A stretch of DNA of 8,054 nucleotides from assembly GCA_002351365.1 (NCBI GenBank), contig DEGE01000018.1, forward strand, positions 25,509-33,562, in the 5' to 3' direction. Shown here one piece after another: positions 5,209-8,054 of the stretch; the stretch's first letter is position 1, and each line of letters starts with the position of its first letter. The DNA comes from Candidatus Saccharibacteria bacterium UBA2834. Lineage in GTDB: Bacteria; Patescibacteriota; Saccharimonadia; Saccharimonadales; Saccharimonadaceae. Position numbers and translations under genes: made by a program. The notes beneath the pieces were generated by a model. It ran no database searches, was not told the origin of the DNA, and saw only the letters and a program-made list of their open reading frames with translations.

Positions 5209-5217
5209 ATTATAGCA
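5209..5217 (-). promoter_or_regulatory. Extended -10 TGCTATAAT, 6 nt before the TPR gene ATG
   Basis: Minus strand TGCTATAAT is followed by AAACAT and ATG. It is a perfect extended -10. The delta' stop codon TAA (5210-5212) is embedded in TATAAT. The -35 region (GCTACA) is weak and overlaps an inverted repeat. Confidence 0.68.
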
Positions 5218-5896
5218 TACAAGCTACGAGCTGTAGCTTCAGGTTGCCATTGGTAATTGTTTGCTGGAGTTGTAGAAGTCGTTCGAGTTTGTCGAGGAAT
5301 TTTTGGTTGCCAGTAGCGAAATATGATTTATACATTAATGTTATGGCGGCATCAACAACTTGCGTGGTTTTGTCGCGGGCGGTTTTCGGGTCCTTGGTGA
5401 GTTTTTTGGCAAAACTTGGCAATTGTTGCGGTGTGCAAGATAAGTACTCTTTAGCTAGAGCGAGTATCTTTGGGTCGATTTCTGGCGCATCGGAAATTTG
5501 AGTTTTGGTTTTAAGGCGATAGATTTGTGCTCTTGATCGAACGGTGGGGATAATGCGATTTAGGTCGTTTGTTAGTAGAATTTGATGTATGTTTTCGTGT
5601 GGCTCTTCGAGATGTTTTAGGAAACAATTGATTGCTTGCTCATTCATAAGTTCAGCCTCTTCGATTACGATATAGAAGGCCTGACTTTGTTTGGCGTCGA
5701 TTATCGGAAAAATGTCGCGAATTTGATCAATTGAAATAAATGCAGCGCCACTACCCTGTTCGTTTTTCTTAGTTTTGCGTACGTGATAAGCGTTCGGCAG
5801 TATCTGTGAAAAATCGATGTTTTTAGGCAATTCGAAAATTGAAAAACCAGTGTGAGCAGCAATGGTGGGTAAGTTTTCGATATTATCGAACCACAT
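5210..5896 (-). CDS. holB: DNA polymerase III delta' subunit-like clamp-loader protein, reduced N-terminus
   Basis: 228 aa, against about 310-335 for usual delta'. The recognisable block is the second half of the AAA+ core. The Walker B-like strand AFYIVIEEAELM (73-84) is followed by NEQAINCFLKHLEEP (85-99), matching the MNxxAxNxLLKxLEEP signature. ILLTNDLNRIIPTVRSRAQ (106-124) contains the sensor-1 Asn/Asp region and the SRx motif that acts on a neighbouring clamp-loader subunit. Missing are the N-terminal P-loop strand and the zinc-binding Cys cluster. Only a short N-terminal alpha/beta stretch remains, so it would not bind ATP itself, as is also true of E. coli delta'. Residues 135-228 are helical and could be the collar domain. 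The start overlaps the RluA-family stop by 14 nt, implying one operon and translational coupling. Confidence 0.7.
   Translation of the reverse strand: MWFDNIENLPTIAAHTGFSIFELPKNIDFSQILPNAYHVRKTKKNEQGSGAAFISIDQIRDIFPIIDAKQSQAFYIVIEEAELMNEQAINCFLKHLEEPHENIHQILLTNDLNRIIPTVRSRAQIYRLKTKTQISDAPEIDPKILALAKEYLSCTPQQLPSFAKKLTKDPKTARDKTTQVVDAAITLMYKSYFATGNQKFLDKLERLLQLQQTITNGNLKLQLVACML
5221..5239. repeat. Perfect inverted repeat AAGCTAC-5-GTAGCTT upstream of the TPR gene
   Basis: 7-bp arms with a 5-nt centre, about 18-37 nt above the TPR start. It spans the spacer and -35 region of that promoter and also the last codons of the delta' gene. It may be an operator or an RNA hairpin ending the upstream operon; no T-run follows on the minus strand, so an intrinsic terminator is unlikely. 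Confidence 0.5.
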
Positions 5897-6761
5897 TGCG
5901 AAACTCTTCCGGTAAATTGGCGGTAAAAGTTAGACGCTTGCCACTTGGAACGGTAATTTCGAGAATGCTGGCATGTAGGTACATGCGATCGGCTTTTGGT
6001 GATTTGGGGTTGTATACTGGGTCGCCCAAAATTGGCGCGCCGATATGCGCCAGATGAATGCGAAGCTGGTGTGTGCGGCCAGTCTGAGGCTTAAGTTCTA
6101 TGAGCGAGTATTTTTCATTTTGATCAATGACGCGGTATTCGGTGATTGCTTCGCGCCCCTGATTGGCAACCATAAAAGTAGTTGGTTTTTTGAGATTCCG
6201 CGTAAGTGGGATATTGATAATGGCGTGACTAACTTTTGGATGGCCGACGGTTACGGCGTAGTAAGTTTTATGTGCCTTGCGTTCCTGGAACTGTTTCTGC
6301 AAGAAAGATTTTGCTTTGGCGTTTTTGGCAAGAATAATGACGCCGGAGGTGTCGCGGTCGAGGCGGTGAACGATTCCGCCAAATTGTTCTAAGGTTGGCT
6401 CGGGGTTGAATTCGCCTTTAGAAACGGTGAGCATGCCGGCAGGTTTGTTGAAAACGATTACGTCGTCATCTTCGTAAATGACGGGTGGTTTTTCACCCTC
6501 TTCAGCTTCGACGACGCTGAGCTCAATGTTGGAGTTTTCATCGATCAAGGTGTTTGGCTTGTCGACAATGTCGCCATTGACTGTAACCTGGCCATTTTTG
6601 ATGAACTTTTGAATTGTGGCGCGGCTATAACGCGGATATTGCTCGAAAGTCGCGACATCGAGACGGACTTTTGGCACTTCTTCAATGTCTGGCGTGGCGT
6701 CAAAAGGAATGTCGCCATTGATTTTGCGAGATAGTTCCGGTTTGCTGAATTTCTTTGCCAT
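5883..6761 (-). CDS. RluA/RluD-family 23S rRNA pseudouridine synthase
   Basis: 292-aa enzyme that isomerises uridine to pseudouridine in structured RNA, probably 23S rRNA. An S4 RNA-binding domain spans about 33-85 (RYSRATIQKFIKNGQVTVNG). The catalytic domain starts at VIYEDDDVIVFNKPAGM (94-110). HRLDRDTSG (132-140) holds the catalytic Asp135. Motif II is KTYYAV (165-170), and LKPQTGRTHQLRIHLAHIG (223-241) with GDPVY (246-250) completes the family pattern. The loop between NKPAGM and GIVHRLD is shorter than in E. coli RluD. The first 30 residues are a charged extension. The precise uridine target (for example the helix-69 sites of RluD) cannot be assigned. It is the first gene of an operon with the delta'-like gene. 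A promoter places the predicted RNA start at the ATG with no SD. Confidence 0.95.
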   Translation of the reverse strand: MAKKFSKPELSRKINGDIPFDATPDIEEVPKVRLDVATFEQYPRYSRATIQKFIKNGQVTVNGDIVDKPNTLIDENSNIELSVVEAEEGEKPPVIYEDDDVIVFNKPAGMLTVSKGEFNPEPTLEQFGGIVHRLDRDTSGVIILAKNAKAKSFLQKQFQERKAHKTYYAVTVGHPKVSHAIINIPLTRNLKKPTTFMVANQGREAITEYRVIDQNEKYSLIELKPQTGRTHQLRIHLAHIGAPILGDPVYNPKSPKADRMYLHASILEITVPSGKRLTFTANLPEEFRNVVR

Positions 6762-6767
6762 AGTGCT

Positions 6768-6796
6768 ATTTTAACAGATATACGCGACATTGACAA
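6768..6796 (-). promoter_or_regulatory. Promoter of the RluA-family/delta' operon, TTGTCA-N17-TAAAAT, leaderless geometry
   Basis: Minus-strand -35 TTGTCA (6791-6796), a 17-nt spacer, and -10 TAAAAT (6768-6773) preceded by TGT. Six bases (AGCACT) then separate it from the ATG. Both hexamers are 5/6. Its -35 overlaps the -35 of the divergent promoter by 5 bases. Confidence 0.72.
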
Positions 6797-6818
6797 ATCT
6801 TGTCTTGTGTGCTGTAAT
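6790..6818 (+). promoter_or_regulatory. Promoter of the HD hydrolase-like gene, TTGACA-N17-TGTAAT
   Basis: Consensus -35 TTGACA (6790-6795), a 17-nt spacer, and -10 TGTAAT (5/6; 6813-6818). The predicted leader is about 55 nt. An inverted repeat GACAA-ATC-TTGTC (6792-6804) overlaps the -35 of both divergent promoters and could be a regulator site. Confidence 0.75.
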
Positions 6819-6865
6819 ATTCTGAACACTTGCACATTAAAATCTCAACATATGTTTCTGGAAAT

Positions 6866-6870
6866 GGAGG
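6866..6870 (+). promoter_or_regulatory. Shine-Dalgarno GGAGG deciding the start of the HD gene
   Basis: GGAGG lies 9 nt before the ATG at 6880. This fixes the start over the ATG at 6852, which has no SD and is out of frame. Confidence 0.85.
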
Positions 6871-6879
6871 TGGGAAACT

Positions 6880-8054
6880 ATGCAGAATAATCGTACACTA
6901 CAGATGTTCAACTACGACCGTATGAAGTCAAACATCACCGGATATTTCCGCGCCCACAAGTATTGGGCCGGACTCGACGCATTTTCGTTTGCCGAGGAAA
7001 AACACGGCGACCAGATGCGTAAAAGCAGTGGCTTGAAGTATTTCTGTCATCCAATTTTGGTGGCGTATCTCGCGGTGCTCTTGAATCTGGAACCCGAAAT
7101 AGTGGCGGCCGCGCTGCTGCATGATGTTCCGGAGGATGCGCACGCAGATTTTACGTCGCTGCCTGGCGGTAAGGTGGTTCAAAATGCCGTGAAGGCGGTC
7201 ACGATCATGAAGATTCGTTATTACGGGCGCATGGATGAAAATATCGATGCGTTGATCGTAAAAATGCTGGATCGCATTACGAACCTGACTTCGATGGTGG
7301 GTGCGTTGAGCCATGATTCGATCGTGAAGAATATTCGCGAGACTGATCAGAGGCTTTTGCCGGCCGTTAAGCGCGCCAGAAAGTCCAAGGAGCTGGAGTT
7401 CCGCAAGAAGCGTGATGTACTCTTCGTCTTGCAGCAGGCCTTGCGCTCAATCAATGAGCCGCTTGCAATGCTATTCGAGGTGGAAGATGTGCAACGCAAG
7501 AAGCATGATATCGCGCGTACACATGCGCGCCTTGAGGGACGCTTAGAAGCGCGCGATAGTGACGGCAACTTTCTGTATGAACAGGCCGATATGGCTCTGA
7601 TGGTGGCTTACGAAACGACCGGTAAGTATCAGAATGGTGATTCGCGAGCTCTGCGTGCGATGCTGATGGCAGCCTTCGCGGTAGCCTTTGGTATTACTGA
7701 TGATAATGCGATTGCCACGATTCTGCTGGGTGATTTGCAGGGCGTCGATACGTCGATTTTTAATCAGAAGGTTCAACGCTCGCTGCGACGTCTTCGCATA
7801 GTACCGCTGATGGACGAAAAGTCAGAAAAGACTATTGAGCGATATTATGCTGAGCTTTCTCAGTGCCGTGAGGCTCTGCTGGCTAAGGCGTTGTATCGTT
7901 GGTCTGAGATTTGCTACGGACAGGTCGTGGGTGGCGATTCAATCAGTGACGAAGAAATGGGCCGCTTGATTATCGAGACCGACAAATATTTGATTCCGGC
8001 GCTCGAGGCAGGACGCGACAATTTCGGCGAGTTCTCGTCGATTTTAGAATTCCT
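6880..8054 (+). CDS. RelA/SpoT-type HD (p)ppGpp hydrolase-like protein with a second, degenerate HD domain; 3' partial
   Basis: 391 codons are open to the window end, with no stop. Residues 40-166 match the alarmone-hydrolase HD domain of RelA/SpoT and small alarmone hydrolases. They include RKSSGLKYFCHP (47-58), the HD pair AALLHDVPED (77-86) and VKMLDRITNL (127-136). His57, His81, Asp82 and Asp131 would bind the metal; Glu85-Asp86 is the catalytic pair. The 24-residue His57-to-His81 spacing equals His53-His77 of the Streptococcus Rel enzyme (from memory). Residues 167-235 are a charged helical linker. Residues 236-380 repeat the fold with the active site lost: the His57, His81, Glu85-Asp86 and Asp131 positions become Ala260, Gly284, Gly288-Val289 and Tyr339, while Asp285 remains. 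The ends match too: ETDQRLLPAVK against ETDKYLIPALE. No synthetase domain is visible, though the C-terminus is missing. The nucleotide substrate is inferred; another phosphorylated nucleotide is possible. Confidence 0.82.
   Translation, partial: MQNNRTLQMFNYDRMKSNITGYFRAHKYWAGLDAFSFAEEKHGDQMRKSSGLKYFCHPILVAYLAVLLNLEPEIVAAALLHDVPEDAHADFTSLPGGKVVQNAVKAVTIMKIRYYGRMDENIDALIVKMLDRITNLTSMVGALSHDSIVKNIRETDQRLLPAVKRARKSKELEFRKKRDVLFVLQQALRSINEPLAMLFEVEDVQRKKHDIARTHARLEGRLEARDSDGNFLYEQADMALMVAYETTGKYQNGDSRALRAMLMAAFAVAFGITDDNAIATILLGDLQGVDTSIFNQKVQRSLRRLRIVPLMDEKSEKTIERYYAELSQCREALLAKALYRWSEICYGQVVGGDSISDEEMGRLIIETDKYLIPALEAGRDNFGEFSSILEF

Noticed and set aside
6852..6879. Alternative HD gene start at the ATG at 6852
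   Set aside because: It is out of frame with the HD ORF (28 nt upstream of 6880), and the GGAGG lies downstream of it.
6928..7776. Minus-strand ORFs of 128, 73 and 77 aa across the right end
   Set aside because: They are antisense shadows of the plus-strand HD gene, which has clear motifs, SD and promoter but no stop in the window. The shadow proteins are His/Arg/Ser-rich without recognisable domains.

Overview
The window looks like part of a compact bacterial chromosome of about 45-50% GC. It is most likely from the Patescibacteria (CPR), with Saccharibacteria as the best guess. That placement is inference from general character: short proteins, gene overlaps of 4 and 14 bases, stop codons inside downstream promoters, a reduced DNA polymerase III delta' subunit, and several genes whose -10 box lies only 6 nt before the ATG. 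UGA appears to be used as a stop (2042-2044), which argues against the UGA=Gly code of Gracilibacteria and Absconditabacteria. No phage, insertion sequence or CRISPR array is visible.

Layout. (1) 1-1104, plus strand: the C-terminal half of a GH97 glycosidase of the inverting SusB type, closed by a strong terminator. (2) 1132-3348, minus strand: a degenerate histidine-kinase-like ATPase domain protein, a YgjP-type metallopeptidase overlapping a P-loop kinase by 4 bases, and an SDR oxidoreductase with its own promoter and Shine-Dalgarno (SD) sequence. (3) 3424-4327, minus strand: tRNA-Tyr(GTA), an unrecognised 146-aa protein and tRNA-Thr(TGT). The last 13 or so bases of tRNA-Thr and its terminator are present twice, 87-89 bp apart. 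(4) 4345-6761, minus strand: a membrane-anchored TPR protein with an Ala/Lys/Arg-rich tail, a delta'-like clamp-loader protein without its Walker A region, and an RluA-family pseudouridine synthase. (5) 6880-8054, plus strand, running off the end: a RelA/SpoT-type HD (p)ppGpp hydrolase-like protein whose second half reads as a degenerate copy of the first HD domain. This ORF has no stop inside the window and is easily missed because antisense ORFs cover it.

How it works together. Most genes are housekeeping: translation (two tRNAs, rRNA pseudouridylation), replication (delta') and proteolysis. The most interesting features are the tandem active/inactive HD protein, its promoter, which shares one -35 box with the divergent RluA-family operon, and a recurrent promoter architecture. 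In that architecture, four genes have -10/6-nt/ATG geometry (predicted leaderless mRNAs), two stop codons lie inside a -10 box, and two terminator stems supply the -35 box of the next promoter.
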